From positions 3,038,001 through 3,102,000 of the forward strand of contig NZ_CP033068.1 of NCBI RefSeq assembly GCF_003668995.1: 64,000 nt of DNA. The letters are read 5' to 3'. Each line of letters starts with the position of its first letter. Within the stretch, counting starts at the first letter, position 1. Origin of the DNA: Flavobacterium sp. 140616W15. GTDB taxonomy: Bacteria; Bacteroidota; Bacteroidia; Flavobacteriales; Flavobacteriaceae. This document shows, piece after piece, positions 45,198 through 53,408 of this stretch. Below the pieces are notes generated by a model. The model ran no database searches, was not told the DNA's origin, and saw only the letters and a list, made by a program, of their open reading frames with translations. Both the position numbers and the translations under genes were made by a program.

Positions 45198-45830
45198 CTA
45201 GAACTTATATCCAACTGATAGAGAAAAAACGCTATTTTTAATTTTAGAATCATCTCCAGCTTCAGTTTTCGCAATATTAGCTAAACCTAAATTATATCTA
45301 ATTCCTGCTGAGATATTTTCTGTAAAATCATATCCTGCTCCAAAATTAACTCCAAAATCAATAGATTCAAAAATCTCCTTAACATCAATTTTGCTTTCAC
45401 CACTATAACCTTGCAATTTTGTAACGGTTTTAGCCCCAACTAAAAACCCTATTTGTGGCCCTAATTCAACATTAAATCCTTTAACAGGATAATATTTAAC
45501 CATTACTGGAACATTTATATACGATAAATTAAAACAAACATCACCTACTACATCCACCACTCCATCTTCATTTATGTCTACCGCCTGATTATCTATTTTT
45601 GTTCCCTGAGTTGAAAACAAAACCTCTGGCTGTAAGGTTAACTTCTCTGAAAATTGTATCGCTACAAATCCACCTCCGTTAAATCCAACTTTGGATTTTA
45701 AATTTACTCCTTCTGTATCTCCAGTCCAAGTCGAAAGATTCATCCCTGCTTTTACTCCAAATTTAACTTCTTGTGCATTTGCGAATCCAAATGCGAAAAC
45801 TGCAACAATAGATAAAGTAATTTTTTTCAT
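45198..45830 (-). CDS. PorT-family outer-membrane beta-barrel protein
   Basis: The 210-residue protein begins MKKITLSIVAVFAFGFANAQ, a signal peptide shared almost exactly with its neighbours. An eight-stranded-type barrel follows, with EVKFGVKAGMNLSTWTG, KLTLQPEVLFSTQGTKI, FNVELGPQIGFLVGAK and GYDFTENISAGIRYNLGLANI, ending FSLSVGYKF. Closely similar to the gene at 46816-47430, so they are recent duplicates. Function is unknown; such barrels may be structural or adhesive. It has its own terminator. Confidence 0.88.
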   Translation of the reverse strand: MKKITLSIVAVFAFGFANAQEVKFGVKAGMNLSTWTGDTEGVNLKSKVGFNGGGFVAIQFSEKLTLQPEVLFSTQGTKIDNQAVDINEDGVVDVVGDVCFNLSYINVPVMVKYYPVKGFNVELGPQIGFLVGAKTVTKLQGYSGESKIDVKEIFESIDFGVNFGAGYDFTENISAGIRYNLGLANIAKTEAGDDSKIKNSVFSLSVGYKF

Positions 45831-45904
45831 TGTTTTATTATTTTGCTATCATTCGTAAATTATATTTTCTATAAATAGCTATTAATTATTTTATTAAGTT
45901 TCAT

Positions 45905-45935
45905 AAAAAACCCTCTACAATAGTAGAGGGTTGTA
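45905..45935 (-). terminator. Terminator of the second beta-barrel gene
   Basis: The stem AACCCTCTAC/GTAGAGGGTT with an AATA loop lies just after the stop of the gene at 45960-46469 on the minus strand. Confidence 0.85.
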
Positions 45936-45959
45936 AACTGTATTTTTAAAATTCTATAA

Positions 45960-46469
45960 TTAGAATTTATAATTGAATCCTACATTGATTGAAGAAAATG
46001 TTCCTCCATCTACAGAAATTCCTTTATAACCAGCATAAACTTCATATTTCTCTGCTTGGTATCCGAATTTAGGCTGATAGATAACTCCACCATCTCCATC
46101 TCCACTACCTGCATAAATTGCATATCCTAAATCTGCACCTACAAATAAGTTATCTGAAATAGAATATTGTGCTGTACCAGCAACTGGAATGTAACCCGCA
46201 GCATCACCTTTAATCTTAACAGTATTTAAACCATCTGAAAAAGTGTGTGATTTAGCCAAATAAGTAGAATAACCTGTAGTAACTCCGGCACTGAATTTAT
46301 CAGCAACTTCCCATAAATAAGCAACGTCAACTCCTAAATTTACTGAATAAGCATCTTTAATATCACCCATAGGTAAACCAACGTGTGCTCCTACTTTGAA
46401 ATGACCATCTTGTGCATTTGCAAACCCAAATGCTAAAACTGCAATAATAGATAAAGTAATTTTTTTCAT
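45960..46469 (-). CDS. Small outer-membrane beta-barrel protein
   Basis: The 169-residue protein shares the signal peptide MKKITLSIIAVLAFGFANAQ but has a different barrel (DGHFKVGAHVGLPMGDIKD..., ending INVGFNYKF). It is more distant from the others than they are from each other. Its promoter region resembles that of the 46816-47430 gene, with the same CAAACGTA -7 site and the same palindrome upstream. Function is unknown. Confidence 0.83.
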   Translation of the reverse strand: MKKITLSIIAVLAFGFANAQDGHFKVGAHVGLPMGDIKDAYSVNLGVDVAYLWEVADKFSAGVTTGYSTYLAKSHTFSDGLNTVKIKGDAAGYIPVAGTAQYSISDNLFVGADLGYAIYAGSGDGDGGVIYQPKFGYQAEKYEVYAGYKGISVDGGTFSSINVGFNYKF

Positions 46470-46496
46470 TTTTTGTTTATGTTAAATTTTATGCGA

Positions 46497-46504
46497 CAAA
46501 CGTA
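46497..46504 (-). promoter_or_regulatory. -7 element of the 45960-46469 gene
   Basis: CAAACGTA on the plus strand is TACGTTTG on the minus strand (TAnnTTTG), 28 bases before the start. The same sequence stands at the same place before the 46816-47430 gene. The rest of the 346-base gap to 46815 holds the palindrome at 46620-46635 and a terminator. Confidence 0.6.
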
Positions 46505-46619
46505 AATAAGTCCCATCTAAATTCCAAAAATACTGTTAAAAAATAAAAATAAAAAAAATAAACCTAGTTATTCTTTTAAGCACAGAACATTGATTTACAC
46601 TACATTATTATTGCTTTTC

Positions 46620-46635
46620 TCACTAAATTTAGTGA
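46620..46635. promoter_or_regulatory. Palindrome TCACTAAATTTAGTGA, copy 1
   Basis: A perfect 16-bp palindrome 151 bases upstream of the 45960-46469 gene start. See also copies at 47583-47598 and 60895-60910. Confidence 0.45.
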
Positions 46636-46729
46636 GGAAAAATTTATTTTTGAAGCAATAAAAATTAACCTTAAAAAACTTATAAACTAAATTTTTCTAA
46701 TAACAAATACCTATACAGTTCAAATAAAA

Positions 46730-46762
46730 AAAGCCCTTAAATACTACTATTTAAGGGCTTTA
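46730..46762 (-). terminator. Terminator of the third beta-barrel gene
   Basis: The stem AAAGCCCTTAAAT/ATTTAAGGGCTTT lies after the stop of the 46816-47430 gene. Confidence 0.85.
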
Positions 46763-46815
46763 AAATTGTAAAAATAAATTCAAGAACACCCCTAAAAGTG
46801 TTCTATAATTAGTTA

Positions 46816-47430
46816 TTAGAATCTATATCCAACTGATAAAGAGAATACACTATTTTTAATTTTAGCATTGTCACCTTCTTCATTTTTAGCAATATTAGAC
46901 AAACCTAAATTATATCTAACTCCAACAGAAACATTTTCTGTAAAATCGTAACCAGCACCAAAGTTTACACCAAAATCAATTGATTTATAAAGATCTTTAA
47001 TATCTTCTTCAGAAGAATCACCTCCACCAGAAACTTTACCTTTAGCACTTACAAGAAAACCAATTTGCGGTCCTGCTTCTAAACTAAATTTTTCAGCAAC
47101 ATAATATTTTGCCATAACTGGTACATTGATGTAAGCTAATTTATAAGTCAAATCAGCAGAAACAACCTCCATTTCATCAATATCAAATCCATTAAAATCT
47201 CGTTTAGCTCCTTGAGCAGAGTACAAAAGCTCTGGTTGAACTGAGAATTTATCAGATAATTTGATTTCAGCAAAACCACCAACTTGGAAACCAACTTTTG
47301 AAGAAGTATCTTCAATATCTCCTGTTAAAGTAGAAAGGTTGATTCCACCTTTTACTCCAAATTTAACTTCTTGTGCATTTGCAAATCCAAATGCTAAAAC
47401 CGCAACAATTGATAAAGTAATTTTTTTCAT
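46816..47430 (-). CDS. PorT-family outer-membrane beta-barrel protein
   Basis: The 204-residue protein has signal peptide MKKITLSIVAVLAFGFANAQ followed by EVKFGVKGGINLSTLTGDIE, KFSVQPELLYSAQGAKR, FSLEAGPQIGFLVSAKG and FTENVSVGVRYNLGLSNIA, ending FSLSVGYRF. It is a near-duplicate of the 45198-45830 protein, differing mostly in predicted loops. The promoter has TACGTTTG on the minus strand. Function is unknown. Confidence 0.88.
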   Translation of the reverse strand: MKKITLSIVAVLAFGFANAQEVKFGVKGGINLSTLTGDIEDTSSKVGFQVGGFAEIKLSDKFSVQPELLYSAQGAKRDFNGFDIDEMEVVSADLTYKLAYINVPVMAKYYVAEKFSLEAGPQIGFLVSAKGKVSGGGDSSEEDIKDLYKSIDFGVNFGAGYDFTENVSVGVRYNLGLSNIAKNEEGDNAKIKNSVFSLSVGYRF

Positions 47431-47457
47431 TTTTTGTTTATGTTAAAATTTATGCGG

Positions 47458-47465
47458 CAAACGTA
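47458..47465 (-). promoter_or_regulatory. -7 element of the 46816-47430 gene
   Basis: CAAACGTA (minus TACGTTTG), with CAAA (minus TTTG) at 47486-47489 giving a -33 spacing of about 20. Confidence 0.6.
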
Positions 47466-47582
47466 GATAAGTGAAATCTAAATTCCAAAAATACATGTTA
47501 AAAAAAATAAAAAACAAAAAATAAAACCTATCAAATTTGCATCTACAAAACACTGTATTACAACATATTATTACTTCTTTTC

Positions 47583-47598
47583 TCACTAAATTTAGTGA
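47583..47598. promoter_or_regulatory. Palindrome TCACTAAATTTAGTGA, copy 2
   Basis: Identical to copy 1, 153 bases upstream of the 46816-47430 gene start, with similar flanks (CTTTTC before it). Confidence 0.45.
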
Positions 47599-47651
47599 TG
47601 CCCATTTTATTTTTTTTATATTAAAAATTAACCAAATAAAACTTATAAAAC

Positions 47652-47691
47652 AAAAAAAAACCTTCCATAATTAATATGAAAGGTTTTTTTT
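47652..47691 (-). terminator. Terminator of the fourth beta-barrel gene
   Basis: An imperfect stem AAAAACCTTCCATA/TATGAAAGGTTTTT with a T run on the minus strand. Confidence 0.75.
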
Positions 47692-47709
47692 AAAACTGAA
47701 TGTAAACGT

Positions 47710-48231
47710 CTAGAAATGTAAGGCGAAGCCAATATTAAATTGAAAAGCACCTTTACCACTTCCATAATCTTCATTTAAAGTAGCATTGTAACGAATACCT
47801 GGTTCTACAGAAATATTATTTCCTACAAACCATGCATATCCACCTTGAAAACCAATATATGAAGGATTTTCCTCTGCATCTTTAATACTAGCTCCGTTGT
47901 AAGAAATCTCTAAAGGAAATTTATTTAGTAAATAATATTTTGCTCCTACTTTGTATGAGAATACACTATTTGCAAAATCTTCACCATTATCTCCATAACC
48001 TAATCCTGCTTTTACAGCTAGATTATCCATTACAAAATAACCTCCTTCCGCCCCAACATTCCAAGCAGTATCTCCATCTTCAGACGTAAGTCTAAAAGAA
48101 GTATTTCCTGTTCCTTCTCCACCAAAACCAGTGTTTGCTTCAATAAGCCATTTTCCTTTTGCGGTTTGCTCTTGCGCATTTGCAAATGTGAATCCTAAAA
48201 CTGCCAACGTAGTTAAAATAATTTTTTTCAT
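47710..48231 (-). CDS. Small outer-membrane beta-barrel protein
   Basis: The 173-residue protein has signal peptide MKKIILTTLAVLGFTFANAQ, then alternating beta-strand sequence (KWLIEANTGFGGEGTGNTSF, YFVMDNLAVKAGLGYG, GAFQFNIGFALHF at the end). It is related in architecture, but not closely in sequence, to the neighbouring barrels. Function is unknown. A 270-base AT-rich divergent gap (48232-48501) separates it from the next gene; I see no clear element there. Confidence 0.82.
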   Translation of the reverse strand: MKKIILTTLAVLGFTFANAQEQTAKGKWLIEANTGFGGEGTGNTSFRLTSEDGDTAWNVGAEGGYFVMDNLAVKAGLGYGDNGEDFANSVFSYKVGAKYYLLNKFPLEISYNGASIKDAEENPSYIGFQGGYAWFVGNNISVEPGIRYNATLNEDYGSGKGAFQFNIGFALHF

Positions 48232-48501
48232 GTTTTTTATTATAAAATTAATACTACAAATATATTAAATAATTAGAAATATAATACTACTAAAAAATAA
48301 ATACATGTAAATTCTGTAAAACAATAGCACCTAAATATAAACTAAACCGATGAACAGCATGTAATTTTGCTAACGAACTAAGCAATTCGCTAAAATAATT
48401 TAATACAAAAGATTAGAATCTTTCAAATTATTTAAGCAATATTTGCAATTTATAACCGTTTTCTCTAAAGAAAAATCAATCAAATCGTTAAAAAAAAACT
48501 T

Positions 48502-49062
48502 ATGAAAAAATTAATTTTAGTAGCTGTACTGTTCGTAGCAACATCGGCAACAATGCAAGCACAATTTATAAAATTTGGAGTAAAAGCTGGGGTAAATTTT
48601 GCCAATCTAAATGGAGATGCTGGTTTTGAAGGCATTTCAGTAGACAAAGAAGGTATAACTAGTTATCATGCTGGTTTAGTAGCCGAAATTAAGTTATTAG
48701 ATAAATTCTCTATCCAACCTGAACTTTTGTACTCAACACAAGGTGCAACTTATAAAACAGCCGTTGAAGATTTTAAAAATGAATTAGGTTATTTAACAAT
48801 TCCAGTAATGGCAAAAATTTATTTAAATAAATCCTTTAGCCTAGAAGTTGGTCCTCAAGCATCATTTTTATTAAGTAATAAAAAAGAATTTGATGTACAA
48901 GACCCTAAAACATTTGAGTTCGGAGTAAATGCAGGTTTAGGCCTTAAGTTAACCGAAAACATTTTCATCCAAGGTCGTTATGGCTTAGGATTAACAGAAA
49001 TATCAAAAGAAGCGAAAGCTAAGAACTCTGTTTTCCAACTTTCTGCTGGATTTATGTTCTAA
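48502..49062 (+). CDS. PorT-family outer-membrane beta-barrel protein (divergent copy)
   Basis: The 186-residue protein has a signal peptide (ATSATMQAQ) and the same barrel motifs as the 45198 and 46816 proteins: FIKFGVKAGVNFANLNGD, KFSIQPELLYSTQGATY, FSLEVGPQASFLLSN, LTENIFIQGRYGLGLTEIS, ending FQLSAGFMF. It is transcribed in the opposite direction from the other four. Confidence 0.87.
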   Translation: MKKLILVAVLFVATSATMQAQFIKFGVKAGVNFANLNGDAGFEGISVDKEGITSYHAGLVAEIKLLDKFSIQPELLYSTQGATYKTAVEDFKNELGYLTIPVMAKIYLNKSFSLEVGPQASFLLSNKKEFDVQDPKTFEFGVNAGLGLKLTENIFIQGRYGLGLTEISKEAKAKNSVFQLSAGFMF

Positions 49063-49085
49063 AAAATAATATCACATACTTTTAT

Positions 49086-49120
49086 GAAAACCGTTCTATT
49101 TATTGGGACGGTTTTTTTAT
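49086..49120 (+). terminator. Terminator
   Basis: The stem AAACCGT/ACGGTTT with a T run follows the divergent beta-barrel gene. Confidence 0.75.
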
Positions 49121-49195
49121 TTTTACACAGTTAGTAAAATGTTTTCTTTAAGATATAAAATGAAAACAATTCCATAATACACTAAATTATTCTAA

Positions 49196-49609
49196 ATGAA
49201 AATCATCATTATAAACGGACCAAATTTAAATCTTTTAGGAAAAAGAGAACCTGAAGTTTACGGATCTCAAACTTTTGAAGATTACTTTGTGACGTTGCAA
49301 AATTCTTTTCCAAATATTGAACTAAGTTATTACCAAAGCAATATTGAAGGAGAGCTAATAGGAAAAATACAAGAGTTTGGTTTTAATTATGATGGTATTA
49401 TTTTAAATGCCGGTGCATACACTCATACATCTATTGGTATTGGAGATGCTATTAAAGCTGTTACTACTCCTGTTATAGAAGTCCATATATCTAACACTTA
49501 TGCGCGCGAAAGCTTCCGTCATCAATCATATATATCAGGAAATGCTAAAGGTGTTATTCTTGGTTTTGGTTTAAAAAGTTACGAGCTTGCAATACGTTCT
49601 TTTTTATAG
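49196..49609 (+). CDS. aroQ: Type II 3-dehydroquinate dehydratase
   Basis: The 137-residue enzyme starts MKIIIINGPNLNLLGKREPEVYG, the AroQ signature. LNAGAYTHTSIGIGDAI and VIEVHISNTYARESFRHQSYIS carry the active-site Asn, His and Arg. It dehydrates 3-dehydroquinate in the shikimate pathway. It stands alone with no other aro gene here. Confidence 0.96.
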   Translation: MKIIIINGPNLNLLGKREPEVYGSQTFEDYFVTLQNSFPNIELSYYQSNIEGELIGKIQEFGFNYDGIILNAGAYTHTSIGIGDAIKAVTTPVIEVHISNTYARESFRHQSYISGNAKGVILGFGLKSYELAIRSFL

Positions 49610-49682
49610 TCATAGTATTACAAATGTTTTAACATACTTTTAATAGGTTCATTATTAAGTTCTTCTATTTTTGAAACAAGAA

Positions 49683-52187
49683 ATGAACCTATTTATGAAA
49701 AACTTTACGTTACTTACTTTTTTACTATTTTCTATTTCAAATTTCGCGCAGATAAAAGGTACCGTTTCGGATGAGAATGGAAATCCACTTTCTTTTGTTT
49801 CTGTCTTTGAAGAGAACACATACAATAGCACTACTTCTAACGAGCAAGGTAAATACCAACTAAACGTAAAAGAAATAGGCAAGAATAAAATCATATTTCA
49901 ATTTTTAGGGTATAAGGCCCAAAAGTTAACTATTCAAAATACATCTTCAGCTTCTTATACATTAGATGTAAAACTACAGGAAGAAAACGTCACTCTTAAT
50001 GAAGTAATTATAAATCCTAAAAATAATCCTGCAAACGACATTATAAAAAGTACCATAGCTAACAAAAAAGAAAACGCTAAAAAAATACAACGCTATACAG
50101 CAGATTTCTATTCAAAAGGCTTATTCAAAATAAAGGATTTACCCAAAAAAATCATGGGAATAAAAGTAGATATTGGAGAAGAAATGGCCTCCAATCTTGA
50201 TTCTACTGGAACGGGAGTTTTATACCTGTCTGAAACTATTTCTAAAATTACTTTTGAAAAACCTAACAACCTGAAAGAAAACATTATTGCTTCTAAAATT
50301 TCAGGAAACAACAAAGGTTTTAGCTATAATACGGCCAGTTTATCTACTTATGATTTTTATAATAACACTCTGAAATTTGGTGTAAATATGATTTCACCTA
50401 TTGCAGATAATGCTTTTAATTATTATAAATACAAACTCGAAGGAACGTTCTTCGATGAAAATAATAAAGAAATTAATAAAATAAAAGTAATTCCTAAACG
50501 TGACAAAGAACCCGTTTTTGAAGGCTATATTTATATTATTGATGATAGTTTTGCTATTTACGCAATTGATCTTGATATCAAAGGGTACCGAATTAAAAAT
50601 GAGGTTACTCAAATAATGAATCTCAAACAAAGTTTCAGCTACAACTCCAAAAATAAATTGTGGGCTAAAAATGCTCAAAGCCTGTCCTTTACCGCGGGAG
50701 CTTTTGGCGTTGTATTTACAGGTAAATTCAATTATGTATATACTAATTATGAGTTTCCCGAATCATTTGAAAAGAAAACTTTCACTAATGAAATCGTAAG
50801 TTTTGAAGCTAATGCAAATAAAAAAGACAATTCGTATTGGAATACAATTCGTCCAATTCCTTTAACAATCGAGGAAAGTACGGATTACATTAAAAAAGAC
50901 AGTTTACAAACTATTCGAACTTCTAGAAAGTACACCGATTCTATTGATGCTAAAAATAACAAGTTCACTATTTCTGATATATTACTCGGTCACCAATACA
51001 AGAATACTTTTGAGAAATATTCATTTACATACAATGGTTTATTCGATTTGAGCGCGCTTAGTTTTAATACCGTACAAGGTTTTAATATTGGAACTGGCTT
51101 TTTATATAAAAAATGGAATGAAGAAAAAGGTAAAGAAACCACAATAAGTACAGCAATTAACTATGGTTTTTCGGATGAAAGATTGCGCATGACTGGAGAA
51201 TTCAAGCACACTTTTAATCATCAAAATTATGCAACACTTAACGTTACCGGAGGAACTAAAGTAAAACAGTTCAATAGCAATGAACCTATTAGCAGTTTCA
51301 TCAATTCGGTTAGTTCTTTATTCTTTAAGGACAATTACATGAAAGTTTACAATCTCGAATTTGCTCAAATAGCCTATTATCAAAACATTGCTAATGGAAT
51401 TACTTTAAATGGTAAAATTGCCTACGAACAACGCAGTCCCCTTTTTAACTCAACTGATTATTCTTTCTTTAATAAAGGAGATTTATATTCTTCTAACAAT
51501 CCGTTTTCACCAAATGATTTTGAAAACACTCCTTTTGAAAAACACCATTTGATAAAAACCAATCTGTCTACTAGAATTAATTTTGGCAATAAATACATAT
51601 CAAGACCAGATGGGAAATATAATATTAGAAATGAAAAATATCCTACTATATACTTAGGCTACGAAAAAGGATTGGCCGCTAGTAACAAAAAATATGAATT
51701 TGATCACATAAACGTTGCGGTAAGATATGATTTGGGACTTGCTAACAAAGGGCTCTTAGGAATCAATATTAAAGCAGGCACCTTTTTTAATGCAGAAAAT
51801 ATTGCTTTTATGGATTACAAACACTTTAATGGAAATCAAACTCATATTAGTCAAGCCAGTCGCTATTTAAATGTTTTTAATTTGCTCCCTTATTATAGCA
51901 ACAGTACAAACGATAGCTATTTTGAAGTTCATATGGAACATAATGACAATGGTTATATCATGAACAAAATTCCATTATTAAATAAGCTAAAATCAACTTT
52001 AAACATAGGTTTTCATTCTCTTGGAATTCCTAATAGAAAACCATACTCAGAATTTACAGTAGGATTGGACAATCTTGGTTTTGGAAAATTCAGAATGCTA
52101 CGCGTAGATTATGTTCATTCTTATCAAAATGGTATAGAGCAAAATGGAGTTGTTTTTGGCTTAAAGTTTCTTAATATTTTAGAGTAG
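49683..52187 (+). CDS. DUF5686 / carboxypeptidase-regulatory-like outer-membrane protein
   Basis: About 834 residues from the ATG at 49683 (49695 also possible; both leave a signal peptide ending NFAQ). A CarboxypepD-reg-like domain (IKGTVSDENGNPLSFVSVFEE) occupies about 20-110. A DUF5686 beta-rich region follows, with a long barrel-like C-terminal part ending FGLKFLNILE. The family is common in Bacteroidota and its role is not established; lack of a plug and TonB box argues against a TonB receptor. Confidence 0.85.
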   Translation: MNLFMKNFTLLTFLLFSISNFAQIKGTVSDENGNPLSFVSVFEENTYNSTTSNEQGKYQLNVKEIGKNKIIFQFLGYKAQKLTIQNTSSASYTLDVKLQEENVTLNEVIINPKNNPANDIIKSTIANKKENAKKIQRYTADFYSKGLFKIKDLPKKIMGIKVDIGEEMASNLDSTGTGVLYLSETISKITFEKPNNLKENIIASKISGNNKGFSYNTASLSTYDFYNNTLKFGVNMISPIADNAFNYYKYKLEGTFFDENNKEINKIKVIPKRDKEPVFEGYIYIIDDSFAIYAIDLDIKGYRIKNEVTQIMNLKQSFSYNSKNKLWAKNAQSLSFTAGAFGVVFTGKFNYVYTNYEFPESFEKKTFTNEIVSFEANANKKDNSYWNTIRPIPLTIEESTDYIKKDSLQTIRTSRKYTDSIDAKNNKFTISDILLGHQYKNTFEKYSFTYNGLFDLSALSFNTVQGFNIGTGFLYKKWNEEKGKETTISTAINYGFSDERLRMTGEFKHTFNHQNYATLNVTGGTKVKQFNSNEPISSFINSVSSLFFKDNYMKVYNLEFAQIAYYQNIANGITLNGKIAYEQRSPLFNSTDYSFFNKGDLYSSNNPFSPNDFENTPFEKHHLIKTNLSTRINFGNKYISRPDGKYNIRNEKYPTIYLGYEKGLAASNKKYEFDHINVAVRYDLGLANKGLLGINIKAGTFFNAENIAFMDYKHFNGNQTHISQASRYLNVFNLLPYYSNSTNDSYFEVHMEHNDNGYIMNKIPLLNKLKSTLNIGFHSLGIPNRKPYSEFTVGLDNLGFGKFRMLRVDYVHSYQNGIEQNGVVFGLKFLNILE

Positions 52188-52191
52188 TTTG

Positions 52192-52344
52192 GTGGTAATT
52201 TCACACAGATTAAAACAGATCAGATAGATTTTAACAAGCCGAATTCCACATCATGTTTATTATATAAAATTGCTTAAATAAAGTTTTGAGGATGAATTTT
52301 TGAGGTGGAATTTTTGTCAAAGTAAAAAAAACTATGACAAAGAT
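52192..52344. other. AT-rich gap with an inverted repeat
   Basis: The 319-base gap after the DUF5686 gene opens with an AGATTAAAACAGAT-type short repeat (52207-52233). The inverted pair AACTATGA (52330-52337) and TCATAGTT (52362-52369) encloses octamer repeats. No gene is visible. Confidence 0.4.
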
Positions 52345-52379
52345 ATCTCAGCGGCTCAGAATCATAGTTCCTTTGAATC
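52345..52379 (+). repeat. Degenerate octamer array
   Basis: Units such as ATCTCAGC, GGCTCAGA, ATCATAGT and TCCTTTGA follow one another, fitting an NNCTYAGN/NNCTTTGN pattern. Confidence 0.5.
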
Positions 52380-52384
52380 AAAAA

Positions 52385-52420
52385 AAATCCGTTTACTCTA
52401 TAAAAGAATAAACGGATTTC
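52385..52420. terminator. Terminator-like hairpin
   Basis: The stem AAATCCGTTTA/TAAACGGATTT with flanking A and T runs lies between two octamer arrays. Confidence 0.75.
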
Positions 52421-52474
52421 ATTTTTTTTGTCTTCGTTATTTTCTTTGGCAAAATAAAAAACTTTAACAAAGAA

Positions 52475-52506
52475 ACCTTAGTACCTCAGAACCTTTGAAC
52501 CTCTTT
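52475..52506 (+). repeat. Degenerate octamer array
   Basis: Four consecutive octamers begin with ACCT (ACCTTAGT, ACCTCAGA and so on), ending directly at the stop of the cation efflux gene. Confidence 0.65.
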
Positions 52507-53382
52507 CTAGTGATAATCATCTGGTTCAATATGAATCAGAACGTTCCCTAATTGAGGTATTTTTTCTTTTAGTGTATCTTGTAATTTATGTGATAATTCA
52601 TGTCCTTCTTTTACCGAAATTTTAGCAGATACTATAGCATGGAGATCTACATGATATTTCATTCCTGCTTTACGAATAAAACATTTTTCGGTTCCTAGAA
52701 TACCTACAACAGTCAAAGATTCTATTCGGATTTCTTCGACCAAATCATCATTAAGACTTTCGTCCATTATTTCTCCAAGCGCTGGTCTAAAAATTTTATA
52801 ACTATTATATAAAATAAAAAATGCGGCAAAAAGTGCAGCCCAATCATCTGCTGCTTCATATCCTTTACCCATAAACAGAGCTATCGAAATCCCGATAAAT
52901 GCAGCTACAGATGTAATTGCATCACTACGATGATGCCAAGCATCTGCGGCTAATGATGAACTATTGGTTTGCTTGCTTCGTTTCATTACTAATCGAAAAG
53001 AATATTCTTTCCATATAATAATTGCTCCTAAAACATACAATGTCCATGATTTTGGTAAATCGTGTGGGTTTCGGATGTTAGCAATACTTTCGTAACCAAT
53101 AATCGTTGCCGATGTTATTAAAAAGCCAACTACTAAAAAGGTAATTAATGGTTCGGCACGTCCATGTCCATAGGGATGATTTTCATCAGCGGGTTTACTT
53201 GAATATTTGATTCCAAATAGAACCAAAAAAGACGAAAATATATCTGTTGTTGATTCTATTGCATCTGCAATTAAGGCATAAGAATTGCCAAAAAAACCTG
53301 CCAAGCCTTTTATAATGGCCAAGCAGGTATTTCCGATTATACTAAAGTATGTAGCTTTTATAGCTTTTTCTTCATTCGTCAT
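52507..53382 (-). CDS. Cation diffusion facilitator transporter
   Basis: The 291-residue protein has about six transmembrane helices and the CDF metal sites. One is SYALIADAIESTTDIFSSF (first Asp pair) followed by HPYGHGRAEPL; the other is ADAWHHRSDAITS (His-Asp). A cytoplasmic C-terminal domain (VDLHAIVSAKISVKEGHELSHKL) ends HIEPDDYH. It exports divalent cations such as Zn or Fe/Mn by proton exchange. It sits downstream of murA with 26 bases between them, in the same direction. Metal specificity is not determined. Confidence 0.92.
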   Translation of the reverse strand: MTNEEKAIKATYFSIIGNTCLAIIKGLAGFFGNSYALIADAIESTTDIFSSFLVLFGIKYSSKPADENHPYGHGRAEPLITFLVVGFLITSATIIGYESIANIRNPHDLPKSWTLYVLGAIIIWKEYSFRLVMKRSKQTNSSSLAADAWHHRSDAITSVAAFIGISIALFMGKGYEAADDWAALFAAFFILYNSYKIFRPALGEIMDESLNDDLVEEIRIESLTVVGILGTEKCFIRKAGMKYHVDLHAIVSAKISVKEGHELSHKLQDTLKEKIPQLGNVLIHIEPDDYH

Positions 53383-53408
53383 TCTTCATTCGTCATTTGA
53401 GAATTTTA

